Assembly (NCBI GenBank): GCA_027859235.1
Contig: JAQIBE010000109.1
Span: 1 to 37,820 of the forward strand
DNA length: 37,820 nt
From: Desulfobulbaceae bacterium
Lineage (GTDB): Bacteria; Desulfobacterota; Desulfobulbia; Desulfobulbales; SURF-16
Direction: 5' to 3'
Shown: piece after piece, positions 27,028 through 35,209 of the stretch
Numbering within the stretch: the stretch's first letter is position 1
Layout of the letters: each line of letters opens with the position of its first letter
The notes under the pieces: model-generated
What the model was told of the DNA's origin: nothing
The model's input: only the letters and a program-made list of their open reading frames with translations
Databases searched by the model: none
Position numbers and translations under genes: made by a program

Positions 27028-28752
27028 ATGAAAAGTGCCCTGTTGCAGGAAAAAATTACCCTCTTGACATCATCTCCCAGGCTCGAAAATAATTATTTTG
27101 AATTGGTTAAGGAAATTATTCAGCATCGAGAAAAATATGCCAAAGACAGCAGGGAATATAGGCAATTAAACATCTCGTTATCCCAGGTTTATGCGTATAT
27201 TGAATCTGAGATTAAGACCAGTAAAGAACGGCCCTTTGCAACGGTTAAATTCGGCACAAGTGGCTGGCGAGGGATTATCGGCAAAGATATAACCTGTCAC
27301 TCCGTGCAAATTGTGACCCTGGCGATTCTCAAGATGTACGAAGATTTGGCTCAGTCACAATGCCTCGCTCCTGACCTTGGTGTCCATTCTCTGCGTGAAG
27401 CGCAGGAGCAGGGGGTGGTGCTTGGCCATGATAACCGTTTTGGCGGTGAGCTCTTTGCTGAAACCGTCTGTAATACGTTAACCAGTCATGGGTTTACGGT
27501 TTACTTTGCTGGTGAAGCCACCACCGGGACACTTTCAGCCGCTGTTCTTCGTTTGCAGGCCGCCTTCTCAATCAATCTCACCCCCAGTCATAATCCCTTA
27601 GAATATGCGGGGTTTAAGTTCAATGCCAGTGATGGCGGACCCGCCTCAGCACCTGTAACGGAACAAATCACCTCAAATTGCCATGCATTATTAATAGAAA
27701 ACAAATCCCATACATTTTCAGGTAATGGTGATTTAGTAAGACCATGTGATTCATTGAGGTTATGGAACGACCTTGTCCAGCAGAACAGAAATATTCACGG
27801 CATAGACCCGCAAGCCATCCTTGAACGGTTATCTCAGCGCCGTGATTTCTTCCTGGCTGTAGATTGTGTGCATGGTGCTTCCAGGGTGCATATGGATCAA
27901 CTCCTGGCAGGTTTACGTCGTGATCAATTTATACTGCTTCGCAGTACGGCTGACGTTACCTTTGGCGGGGTTGCCCCTGAACCCTCATCCGAAAACCTTA
28001 GAGGTCTCACTGAGATATTAGGACAACGTCAGGAAAGATTGAAGCTTGGGGTGATATTTGACCCTGATGGTGACCGGATTCGCTTCACGGATGGAATAAC
28101 TGAAATCAATATGAATTATTTTGGGCCAATGGCCTATCATTTCCTCCATGAAAAACATCATATGCAGGGTCTTGTTGCCAAATCAGTGGCCACGAGTAAT
28201 TTGGCGAATAAACTTGCCCAGGATTTCAACGAAGAGGTATTTGAACCGCGAGTGGGCTTTAAAGAGTTTAAACCTGTTGTTAATTCGGCACTGGTCTGCT
28301 TTGAAGAGTCCGATGGTATTACCATCATAGGCCACACCCCGGAAAAAGATGGTTATATTGGTCTGTTTCTCGCACTGGCCATGACAGAGGAGACAGGTTT
28401 GTCGCTTGGAGAGTATTATCGACAGATTACCGCCCAATATGGCGCATTCTTTCCCGCAAAAGACAGTGTTACCGTGAGTGAGAAAGGGGAACCCCTGCTG
28501 CAGAAGTTGGCGACCCTTGAGCGCTATAAAAAGGGGCATATCCTCAATGTCGGCGGCAGGGACAAACAGATAACGGCAGCCATAACCATTGACGGGATTA
28601 AGCTTGTATTTGCTGATCAGAGCTGGCTTCTTATCCGGCCATCCGGGACAGAACCAAAGGTACGCTTTTATGTGGAATCCCGAACGGAAGAAGGAAAGGA
28701 TGAACTCTTTGCCGCAGCGAAGTGGTTGCTTGGGGATATTAGTCTTTTATAA
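27028..28752 (+). CDS. Phosphohexomutase (phosphoglucomutase/phosphomannomutase family)
   Basis: Moves phosphate between C1 and C6 of hexoses through a phosphoserine. The 574-residue protein has FGTSGWRGIIGKD near 71-83, the active serine loop LTPSHNPLEYAGFKFN with Ser187, the metal loop DPDGDRIRF at Asp345-Asp349, a sugar-specificity segment (CFEESDGITI) and the C-terminal phosphate loop IRPSGTEPKVRFYVESRT. It is longer than typical 450-residue enzymes, nearer the PGM/PGM2 group, with an N-terminal helical extension of about 60 residues. No strong ribosome site is visible before the ATG. Glucose versus mannose preference cannot be settled. It is divergent from ppsA across a 512-nt gap. Confidence 0.9.
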   Translation: MKSALLQEKITLLTSSPRLENNYFELVKEIIQHREKYAKDSREYRQLNISLSQVYAYIESEIKTSKERPFATVKFGTSGWRGIIGKDITCHSVQIVTLAILKMYEDLAQSQCLAPDLGVHSLREAQEQGVVLGHDNRFGGELFAETVCNTLTSHGFTVYFAGEATTGTLSAAVLRLQAAFSINLTPSHNPLEYAGFKFNASDGGPASAPVTEQITSNCHALLIENKSHTFSGNGDLVRPCDSLRLWNDLVQQNRNIHGIDPQAILERLSQRRDFFLAVDCVHGASRVHMDQLLAGLRRDQFILLRSTADVTFGGVAPEPSSENLRGLTEILGQRQERLKLGVIFDPDGDRIRFTDGITEINMNYFGPMAYHFLHEKHHMQGLVAKSVATSNLANKLAQDFNEEVFEPRVGFKEFKPVVNSALVCFEESDGITIIGHTPEKDGYIGLFLALAMTEETGLSLGEYYRQITAQYGAFFPAKDSVTVSEKGEPLLQKLATLERYKKGHILNVGGRDKQITAAITIDGIKLVFADQSWLLIRPSGTEPKVRFYVESRTEEGKDELFAAAKWLLGDISLL

Positions 28753-28766
28753 TGTCGGTCTTAAAA

Positions 28767-29621
28767 CTAACGGAACATAAGGGCAAGCCATGTCGCGGCA
28801 AATAACGACACAGAGATCATGCCGTTCATGGTGAAAAAAGAAACCTGAATATGGGATAAGTCATCAGGGTTCACGATGTAATGCTGGTAGAATAAAGCGC
28901 AGCCAGCACTCAAAATACCAAGGAAATAATAGGTGCCTAAGTCACAATAGACCCCGGTGTAGGCAAAAAGACAAAAGGCAAGGACGTGAAGACCTTGGGC
29001 TATGCGAAATGATCTCTTGCGCCCAAAGCGGGCGGGCATTGAATTTAACCCTGCTTCCCGGTCAAATTCAGCATCCAGACAGGCATAAACGATATCAAAA
29101 CCGGTTACCCAAAAGAGAACCGCCAGGGACAACATCCACGGATATCCGTGCAGGCTTCCTGTCACAGCGACAAAGCCGCCAAGCGGCGAAAATGCCAACG
29201 CCATCCCAAGAACCACATGACAAAGCCAGGTGAAGCGTTTGGTGTAGGAATAAAAAAGGGTTAAGGCGAGAGCAACAGGCGCCAGCTGCATGGTGAGCGC
29301 GTTGAGCATATAACAGGCCAGAAAGAAGAGCAACCCTGAGACGATGATGAAAATCCACGCCTCAACCATTTTAATTGTCCCGGCGGGCAGAGCCCTTTCT
29401 GCTGTCCGCGGGTTTGCCCTGTCAAATTTGACATCGACCAAGCGATTGAATCCCATGGCGCAGGTCCGTGCACCGACCATGGCGAGGATCACCCAGAGGA
29501 ATATGTCCAGTTTTGGCACACCATCGGCACCAAGCCACGCCCCCATAAAGGCAAAGGGCAGGGCAAAGATTGTGAGCTTAAACTTAATCATCTCAAGAAA
29601 TATTGATATCTTATCTAACAT
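28767..29621 (-). CDS. ubiA: UbiA-family polyprenyltransferase (probable menaquinone pathway, MqnP-like)
   Basis: Inner-membrane enzyme that attaches a polyprenyl chain to an aromatic acid. The 284-residue protein has eight or nine membrane helices. Two Asp-rich prenyl-diphosphate/magnesium sites are seen: NRLVDVKFDRANPRTAERAL near 71-90, and YACLDAEFDREAG. In ubiquinone makers this is 4-hydroxybenzoate prenyltransferase. Beside mqn genes it more likely prenylates 1,4-dihydroxy-6-naphthoate in the futalosine route (inference from context). The ATG at 29621 follows the ubiX stop by one base, with GGAAGGG ten bases upstream. An earlier in-frame codon at 29657 would overlap ubiX. Confidence 0.88.
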   Translation of the reverse strand: MLDKISIFLEMIKFKLTIFALPFAFMGAWLGADGVPKLDIFLWVILAMVGARTCAMGFNRLVDVKFDRANPRTAERALPAGTIKMVEAWIFIIVSGLLFFLACYMLNALTMQLAPVALALTLFYSYTKRFTWLCHVVLGMALAFSPLGGFVAVTGSLHGYPWMLSLAVLFWVTGFDIVYACLDAEFDREAGLNSMPARFGRKRSFRIAQGLHVLAFCLFAYTGVYCDLGTYYFLGILSAGCALFYQHYIVNPDDLSHIQVSFFTMNGMISVSLFAATWLALMFR

Positions 29622-29622
29622 T

Positions 29623-30174
29623 TCAGTGACCCTTCCAGCGTGAGTACGTAACCTCAAGACCCAGTAATTCCAGCAATCTGGCTGAATAATTATGAGCCAT
29701 CTCGGTCAGGTCTTTTGGCTTTTGATACATGGACGGCATGGCTGGACAGATGATCGCCCCGGCATCATGTGCCGTTAACATATTGTTGATATGGGTGCGG
29801 TTAAGCGGAGTCTCCCGCACAGATAAGATAAGGGGGCGCCGTTCCTTCAGCATAACATCAGCCGCACGGTGAATAAGATTTTGCGATAGTCCTGAGGCAA
29901 TGGCGCCAAGGGTTCCCATGGTACACGGAACCACAACCATGCCATGAAACCCGGCAGAACCGGATGCCATGGGGGCAGTAAACTGTTTGATGCCCCAAAA
30001 GGTTACATCTGAGAATTCTTCCCTGGTGATATCAAGCTCAAGCTGGAGTACCTGCTCCCCTGCCTCAGAAATAATAGCATGAACTTCAACATCCATTTCT
30101 CTCAGCTGCTTAAATAGCTCCCGGGCATAAATCATGCCTGAGGCGCCTGTCACAGCTACAACAATTTTTTTCAT
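29623..30174 (-). CDS. ubiX: Flavin prenyltransferase UbiX
   Basis: Makes prenylated FMN, the cofactor needed by UbiD-type decarboxylases. The 183-residue protein starts VVAVTGASGMIYARELFKQL and has the FMN/phosphate residues in TAPMASGSAGFHGMVVVPCTMGTL near 69-92, SVRETPLNRTHINNM near 129-143 and GAIICPAMPSMY near 148-159. Length is typical. It is one base from ubiA and follows mqnA. The cognate UbiD-type decarboxylase is not in the window. The start codon is embedded in a tandem repeat (30173-30217). Confidence 0.94.
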   Translation of the reverse strand: MKKIVVAVTGASGMIYARELFKQLREMDVEVHAIISEAGEQVLQLELDITREEFSDVTFWGIKQFTAPMASGSAGFHGMVVVPCTMGTLGAIASGLSQNLIHRAADVMLKERRPLILSVRETPLNRTHINNMLTAHDAGAIICPAMPSMYQKPKDLTEMAHNYSARLLELLGLEVTYSRWKGH

Positions 30175-30217
30175 ATCTTCTCTACCTTCTTTACATTCTA
30201 TATCTTCTCTACCTTCT
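30173..30217 (-). repeat. Purine-rich 9-nt tandem repeat running into the ubiX start codon
   Basis: Five exact-length 9-nt units fill almost all of the mqnA-ubiX spacer. On the coding strand they read AGAAGGTAG, AGAAGATAT, AGAATGTAA, AGAAGGTAG, AGAAGATAT. Units 1-2 and 4-5 are identical pairs. The AT of the last unit is the AT of the ubiX ATG, so the repeat supplies the ribosome site. Confidence 0.8.
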
Positions 30218-30221
30218 GCTG

Positions 30222-31064
30222 TTACTCACATATTTCTAAAGGCAGACATTGGGCGGGGATTTCATTACGTTCAATAAGAAGGGTAAAGAAACGGCTTAAC
30301 GCCTCTATTTTTGGTGGTGATAAATCATACTCCATCTTTTGCAGATACTGCTGACAAACTGCGGTTTCCATGGGAATACGCGGTGCCACCAGTTCACAGA
30401 TTGCAGGAAGATTCTCAGCCCCTAACTGAATACACCGCTGTAATTCCTGATGAATTTCCACCACAGCGAGTGGATTTTCCTGACAGAACTCCTTGCGGAC
30501 AGCCCATACGGCAAAAACAAAGGGCAGTCCTGTATGCTCATGCCAGGTCTGTGATAAATCAAGCTCAACTGCAAACAGACCGGACTGCTGCAGACGTAGG
30601 GCTTCGTCACCGATCGCGAGGAAGGCATCACAGGCAGAATCGTCCAGGGCTGAACCTGTTCTGATGACATATTCAGGTGTAATGTGAAGGAAATCTTCCA
30701 AAATAATCTTAAGCAGTGAAACAGAGGTCTGCGACTGGTTGGTTAAACAGATTTTCTTTCCGTCAAGCTGGGGGATGGGTTCCTGTGAAAACAGGAATAC
30801 AGAGCCAACGGCACCAGTTGCTGAAATGGACAGTCCGCCTAAGATTTTATAGAGATCGGGGTGTAATCCATACTCATGAGAAGAAATAAAGCCGAGATCA
30901 AGATCTCCTGCATAAAGCATTTTATTTAAGGTGGTGGGCACGGCCTCGGTGATTTGCCATTCCGGACGTGCAACGGTTTGCAGCCACATCTCGTAAAAAG
31001 GGGCTGTATTGATAAAATTCACCATGCCGATTCTGGCAACTGTTTTAATAGTCCTATTCTCCAT
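30222..31064 (-). CDS. mqnA: Chorismate dehydratase MqnA
   Basis: Converts chorismate to 3-[(1-carboxyvinyl)oxy]benzoate, the first step of the futalosine menaquinone route. The 280-residue protein has a periplasmic-binding-protein-like fold without a signal peptide. Key family features are ARIGMVNFINTAPFY near 10-24, DLGFISSHEYGL near 57-68 and LTNQSQTSVSLLKIIL near 107-122. FVFAVWAVRKEF is near 185-196. The ATG at 31064 overlaps the stop of the deaminase gene (TAATG) with GAGG eight bases upstream. A GTG three codons earlier is the other option. Confidence 0.9.
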   Translation of the reverse strand: MENRTIKTVARIGMVNFINTAPFYEMWLQTVARPEWQITEAVPTTLNKMLYAGDLDLGFISSHEYGLHPDLYKILGGLSISATGAVGSVFLFSQEPIPQLDGKKICLTNQSQTSVSLLKIILEDFLHITPEYVIRTGSALDDSACDAFLAIGDEALRLQQSGLFAVELDLSQTWHEHTGLPFVFAVWAVRKEFCQENPLAVVEIHQELQRCIQLGAENLPAICELVAPRIPMETAVCQQYLQKMEYDLSPPKIEALSRFFTLLIERNEIPAQCLPLEICE

Positions 31065-32230
31065 TACAGCCACCTCGCAACATGTTTTTGTGCCGTGTCA
31101 AAGGCAAGATACTCCAGAGGGTCCTGGCCTGTATATTTCACAAAGATCATGGAGGCCTGATTTTCTGCTAACCCGCCATATTCAGGACAACCAAGGGCCA
31201 GGGCGCCATTTCTGGTAGCCATATTAAGGATGGTGCTGGCCGGAATATTCGGATAATAGTGATGGATGAGATTCATCTCCCGCCACATTGACAAAACAGG
31301 ATTACTGGCCAAACTGTCCGTGCCCAGACAGGGGCGCAGTCCGGCCATAAGCATCTCTTCAACAGGAGGAAACCCTACCCCCAGATATTCATTTGAACCG
31401 ATACAGAGGCAGACGCGACTCTTCGTCTGCCGCAAAAGCTGCAGATCGTGATCATCCACCTGCACACAATGCACGCAGAGGGTCTGGTTATCCAGAAGAT
31501 CCAGGTCATACAGGTATTGTACCGGTGAACAGCCCGGGGCAGTGAAACTGTTATCCCACCCCCCCAGCTCCTCTATGAATCTGCGAAAATCACCCTGCCC
31601 TGATTGCAGAAATTCAACTTCCGCCCGGGACTCTGCGGTGTGGATGGGAAAGATCTGCTGCACTTCCCGACATGATTCTTTAACCTGTAACAATAACTCC
31701 TTGTTGGTCGAATAGGGGGCATGACAGGTGTAAGGGGACTGGCCACTCGCCATGGTTTTAGCCATGAATTCGGCAGCCTGTTTTGATAGCCCGAGAAGTT
31801 CATGGAAAAAGAGGACCTGTAAACCCTTAATATGGTCTCTGGTCAATGCTGGATCGTTGCCGATATCGGCAATGAGATCAACACCCTCGGCATACATGTC
31901 CTCAAGGCATTTCCGGGCTTGAGCTGCAATAAGCTCCGGCGGATCTATGGCACGGGAGGCAAGAAGCTCGCGAATCCAGCCGACCATGTCCCCGGCAGGG
32001 GTATACTGTCCTTCAGCATGGCAATGGGACAGCTCTAGATGGGTATGGCAGTTCACGAGACCCGGCATTAAAATACCCTCGCCATGGTCAATGGTTTGCG
32101 CGTACAGTGACGTCAGATTCTCGAATGTATCGACTTCAATAATTCGGCCATGGTCAATAATAACACCGCCGTTTTCAATGGGCGGTGAAACAACTGGGAC
32201 AACCCAGGATGCGCGGTGGAGGACAGCCAT
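31064..32230 (-). CDS. Amidohydrolase, probable aminodeoxyfutalosine deaminase
   Basis: Zinc/iron amidohydrolase of 388 residues. Metal ligands are in NCHTHLELSH near 60-69, then LCVHCVQVDDHDLQLL with His, and the conserved CLGTDSLASNP near 313-323. In bacteria using the futalosine pathway an amidohydrolase of this kind (the MqnX role) deaminates 6-amino-6-deoxyfutalosine to futalosine derivatives. Its position between mqnC and mqnA supports that assignment; the chemistry is inferred. It starts two bases after the mqnC stop and has no evident ribosome site, which suggests coupled translation. Confidence 0.85.
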   Translation of the reverse strand: MAVLHRASWVVPVVSPPIENGGVIIDHGRIIEVDTFENLTSLYAQTIDHGEGILMPGLVNCHTHLELSHCHAEGQYTPAGDMVGWIRELLASRAIDPPELIAAQARKCLEDMYAEGVDLIADIGNDPALTRDHIKGLQVLFFHELLGLSKQAAEFMAKTMASGQSPYTCHAPYSTNKELLLQVKESCREVQQIFPIHTAESRAEVEFLQSGQGDFRRFIEELGGWDNSFTAPGCSPVQYLYDLDLLDNQTLCVHCVQVDDHDLQLLRQTKSRVCLCIGSNEYLGVGFPPVEEMLMAGLRPCLGTDSLASNPVLSMWREMNLIHHYYPNIPASTILNMATRNGALALGCPEYGGLAENQASMIFVKYTGQDPLEYLAFDTAQKHVARWL

Positions 32231-32232
32231 AG

Positions 32233-33306
32233 CTAGAGGAGTGTGTAATCCATTTTACGTCTGCGGGGCGACATACCGACCCCCTCCACCAGACGCTTAA
32301 TTTCCTGTTCAGAGAGTCTGAAACTCACGCCAGCGGCTGCCACGACATTCTCCTCAATCATGGTGGAACCAAAATCATTGGCACCAAAGGAGAGAGACAC
32401 CTGGGCAATCTTCGGCCCCTGGGTTACCCAGGATGCCTGGATATTATCGACGTTGTCGAGGAAAATCCGTGATAATGCCAAGGTCTTTAAGTATTCATGG
32501 GCTGTTGTCTTAGGCAGCGAGTCGTACACGGTGTTATCCGGCTGAAACGGCCAGGGAATAAAGGCGGTGAACCCGCCTGTTTCATCCTGGAGATCACGAA
32601 CCCGTTGCAGATGCTCAACCCTCTCTTCAATGGTTTCAATATGGCCAAACATCATGGTTGCCGTGGTACGCATACCTAGTTTATGGGCCTTGCGCATTAC
32701 ATCAAGCCACTGATCCGCACTACATTTCCGGGGGGCGCATTCCGTGCGGACACGGTCATTTAAGATTTCGGCCCCTCCGCCTGGAATAGAATCAAGTCCG
32801 GCCATCTGCAGTCGCGAGAGCACTTCATCAACGGATCGGCCCGATATTTCAGCAAAATGCCAGACCTCAGGGGGGGAAAACCCATGGATATGCACACCGT
32901 AGTTCTTCATGAAACGCAGCATATCCTCATAAAACTCAAAGGGTAAATCCGGGTGCAAACCGCCCTGTAACAGCACCTGATTGCCGCCCAACTCCTGCAT
33001 TTCTGCAATTTTGTCACCCAGATCCTCGAAACTCAGAACAGAACCTGTTTTGTCTTCAGGACTCTTGAAAAAGGCACAGAATTTACAGGCCGAGACACAG
33101 ATGTCGGTGTAATTGATATTGCGATCAATCACATAGGTGACAATAGGGGCAGGATGTTTGCGTTTACGAATCTCATTCGCCAGCATACCTAGCTCAAAGA
33201 GATTGCCCTCGCGAAAGAGTTTCACTCCTTCCTGGGCAGTAATCCGCTGACCCGCCAATATCTTTGTTATCAGTTTTTTCATATCTTTTTTATCACTCAC
33301 ATCCAT
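32233..33306 (-). CDS. mqnC: Dehypoxanthine futalosine cyclase MqnC (radical SAM)
   Basis: Radical SAM enzyme that cyclises dehypoxanthine futalosine. The 357-residue protein has Cys70-x3-Cys74-x2-Cys77 (CVSACKFC) binding the [4Fe-4S] cluster. QGGLHPDLPFEFYEDML and DSIPGGGAEILNDRVR follow, the latter typical of both MqnC and MqnE. The ITYVIDRNINYTDIC-type lead is found in MqnC. A downstream ATG (eight codons in) is less likely because AAGG lies nine bases before the ATG chosen. It follows mqnE after a 52-nt spacer that contains a tandem repeat. Confidence 0.94.
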   Translation of the reverse strand: MDVSDKKDMKKLITKILAGQRITAQEGVKLFREGNLFELGMLANEIRKRKHPAPIVTYVIDRNINYTDICVSACKFCAFFKSPEDKTGSVLSFEDLGDKIAEMQELGGNQVLLQGGLHPDLPFEFYEDMLRFMKNYGVHIHGFSPPEVWHFAEISGRSVDEVLSRLQMAGLDSIPGGGAEILNDRVRTECAPRKCSADQWLDVMRKAHKLGMRTTATMMFGHIETIEERVEHLQRVRDLQDETGGFTAFIPWPFQPDNTVYDSLPKTTAHEYLKTLALSRIFLDNVDNIQASWVTQGPKIAQVSLSFGANDFGSTMIEENVVAAAGVSFRLSEQEIKRLVEGVGMSPRRRKMDYTLL

Positions 33307-33320
33307 AACTTCTCACCTTC

Positions 33321-33356
33321 TTATTTCTCAACTCCCCAACTTCTCAACTCCCCAAC
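33321..33356 (-). repeat. Purine-rich 8/16-nt tandem repeat between mqnE and mqnC
   Basis: On the coding strand the spacer reads as 8-nt units (AGTTGGGG and AGTTGAGA alternating, giving a 16-nt period), followed by AATAAGAAGGTGAGA and the mqnC start. Same purine bias as the 9-nt repeats at 22658 and 30173, but a different unit. Confidence 0.7.
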
Positions 33357-33358
33357 AC

Positions 33359-34453
33359 TCAATATTCCTGAATCACATCATACAGGGTGCCGCGCTGGAT
33401 GGGTTTTCTTCCCGCTTCCCTAATGATGCGGACCAGTTCAGGGATGGCCATGGCCTGTTCGGTTTCGGCCCCTGCCATGTGGGTGATGATCTCTTCTTTT
33501 ACGGTGCCGTCAACATCATCAGCCCCAAATGACAGGGCCACCTGGGCGATTTTAGGACCAATCATGACCCAGTAGGCCTTAATATGGGGAAAGTTATCCA
33601 GCATGAGCCGGGCAACAGCAATATTTTTCAGATCTTCCACCCCTGAGGTGCGGGAGATATCAGACATTTCCGTGTGTTTCGGGTGAAAGGCCAGAGGAAT
33701 GAAGGAGAGGAAGCCGTTGGTCTCATCCTGCGCCTCCCGCAGCGCCATGAGATGCTCAACCCGTTCTTCAAGGGTCTCAATATGACCATAAAGCATGGTG
33801 GCATTGGTGTAGAGGCCAAGTCTGTGGGCAGTTTTCGCAACCTCAAGCCATCCTTCGCCAGAGAGTTTGTCCGGACAGGTCTTTTCACGGATCCGCGGGC
33901 TAAAGACTTCAGCACCTCCACCGGGAATGGAATCAAGACCCGCCTCTTTTAGAATTTCCAACGTCTCCTTGACGCTGGACTTATTTAATTTGGCAAAATG
34001 GTCAATTTCAACACAGGTAAAGGCCTGGATATGGATTGCGGGTTTTACCTTTTTAATCCCTTTCAGCATGTCGGTATAATAGGAGAATGGCAGATCAGGG
34101 TGAATGCCGCCGACGATATGCACCTCAGTAATGGGCTCATCCAGCCGGTCTGTAACCTTGGCAATGGCTTCGGCAACGGACATCTCGTAGGCTTTTTCAG
34201 TCCCCTTCTCCCTGCCAAAGGCACAGAACTTACAGAGATTCGTACATATATTGGAATAATTGAGGTGCTGATTATAGATAAAGAAGGTGTCGTTGCCATT
34301 CTTTGCCTCGCGAACCAGGTTGGCCATATAACCCACAGCAAGAAGGTCGGGTGACTCATAGAGCCTGATACCATCTGTCTTGGATAGACGTTCACCTTGC
34401 TTTACCTTAGCGAGAATGTCCGCAAGTCCTGCCTCTGCTATTAATGTTTCCAT
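33359..34453 (-). CDS. mqnE: Aminodeoxyfutalosine synthase MqnE (radical SAM)
   Basis: Radical SAM enzyme that joins 3-[(1-carboxyvinyl)oxy]benzoate and SAM to make 6-amino-6-deoxyfutalosine. The 364-residue protein has Cys70, Cys74 and Cys77 in ICTNLCKFCAFGRE. HIVGGIHPDLPFSYYTDML is near 112-130, QAFTCVEIDHFAKL near 142-155 and DSIPGGGAEVFSPRIR near 173-188. Its relatedness to MqnC is evident; the HIVGGIHP and EIDHFA wording marks MqnE. Start ATG at 34453 is 21 nt after the tetR stop, so the two are probably co-transcribed. Confidence 0.94.
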   Translation of the reverse strand: METLIAEAGLADILAKVKQGERLSKTDGIRLYESPDLLAVGYMANLVREAKNGNDTFFIYNQHLNYSNICTNLCKFCAFGREKGTEKAYEMSVAEAIAKVTDRLDEPITEVHIVGGIHPDLPFSYYTDMLKGIKKVKPAIHIQAFTCVEIDHFAKLNKSSVKETLEILKEAGLDSIPGGGAEVFSPRIREKTCPDKLSGEGWLEVAKTAHRLGLYTNATMLYGHIETLEERVEHLMALREAQDETNGFLSFIPLAFHPKHTEMSDISRTSGVEDLKNIAVARLMLDNFPHIKAYWVMIGPKIAQVALSFGADDVDGTVKEEIITHMAGAETEQAMAIPELVRIIREAGRKPIQRGTLYDVIQEY

Positions 34454-34474
34454 GTGTCTACTCTAATCTTAGTT

Positions 34475-35119
34475 CTAATGTTTAAGCCCACTCTCAAGAA
34501 CACGAACGAGCTCATTTATTTTTTGGGTAAGTTCTTTTTCGTCAAGACCAGCAAGGTTTAAACCACCCATACCCTCACCTGCATAGGATAAAAAGAATTT
34601 ATCCAGAGCACCATCAAGGCTGAACAGAATCATTTCAACCGAGATATCAGACCGCAGTAAGCCGTCCGCGATGGCCGTTTCACAGACCTTGCCGAAATAA
34701 TCAGCTGAAAACAAACGTACCTGGGTGAGGAATTCAGCGCGGCCGGGTACATCCTGCTCAAACATAATTTTCAAATAGATTTGAAAATACTCAGGATACC
34801 GATCTATAAAGGTCGTCCCTGCCAATAAAACGCCACGTATCAGAGCAAAGAAGCTCAAATCTGCAGATGCAGTATCTTTAACCGCATCCTTGACCTTGCG
34901 GATAAAACGACCGCAGATAAAGCTGTACAATCCTTCCTTAGAGCCAAAATACTGAAACAGAGAACCTTTAGAAATAGAGGCCGCCTGCACAATACGGTTA
35001 CAACTCGCCCTGGCATAACCGTGGGCACTGAATTCCGCAATAGCTGCCTGCAGGATCAACGTTTGCTTCTGGACTGCAAGATTATTGAAGGTAGAATATC
35101 TATTTTCTTTGCTGTGCAT
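34475..35119 (-). CDS. TetR-family transcriptional regulator
   Basis: Dimeric repressor of 214 residues. The N-terminal helix-turn-helix spans about 17-65 with the pattern ASISKGSLFQYFGSKEGLYSF. The C-terminal ligand domain does not reveal its effector. It is preceded at 35124-35137 by a TGACCA-N2-TGGTCA palindrome overlapping the predicted promoter, so it likely represses itself. It is upstream of, and probably co-transcribed with, mqnE-mqnC-deaminase-mqnA-ubiX-ubiA. The leader is very short and shows no ribosome site before the ATG. Confidence 0.9.
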   Translation of the reverse strand: MHSKENRYSTFNNLAVQKQTLILQAAIAEFSAHGYARASCNRIVQAASISKGSLFQYFGSKEGLYSFICGRFIRKVKDAVKDTASADLSFFALIRGVLLAGTTFIDRYPEYFQIYLKIMFEQDVPGRAEFLTQVRLFSADYFGKVCETAIADGLLRSDISVEMILFSLDGALDKFFLSYAGEGMGGLNLAGLDEKELTQKINELVRVLESGLKH

Positions 35120-35123
35120 ATTG

Positions 35124-35137
35124 TGACCAAGTGGTCA
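35124..35137. promoter_or_regulatory. Palindromic operator at the tetR promoter
   Basis: The 14-bp palindrome TGACCA-AG-TGGTCA ends five bases from the tetR ATG. It overlaps the expected transcription start, which is a usual arrangement for TetR autorepression. Binding by this regulator is inferred. Confidence 0.6.
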
Positions 35138-35138
35138 T

Positions 35139-35167
35139 AGTATAATTATTAACAGATATTGCAAGAA
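35139..35167 (-). promoter_or_regulatory. Predicted promoter of the tetR-mqn operon
   Basis: On the minus strand a -10 TATACT (35144-35139) follows a weak -35 TTCTTG (35167-35162) with 17 bases between. The transcript would start within the palindrome and have a leader of only about a dozen bases. Confidence 0.45.
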
Positions 35168-35209
35168 ATAAAGGAGAAATGTGCCGATCCTGTTTCCTCT
35201 GCCCTCTTC

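Noticed and set aside
27490-27510. GGTTTACGGTTTAC stretch resembling the palindromic repeat
   Set aside because: It is inside the mutase coding sequence, shares only a short run, and lacks the 46-nt core.
29621-29657. Earlier in-frame start for UbiA at 29657
   Set aside because: It would overlap ubiX by 35 nt and adds a non-family N-terminus; the ATG at 29621 has a proper ribosome site.
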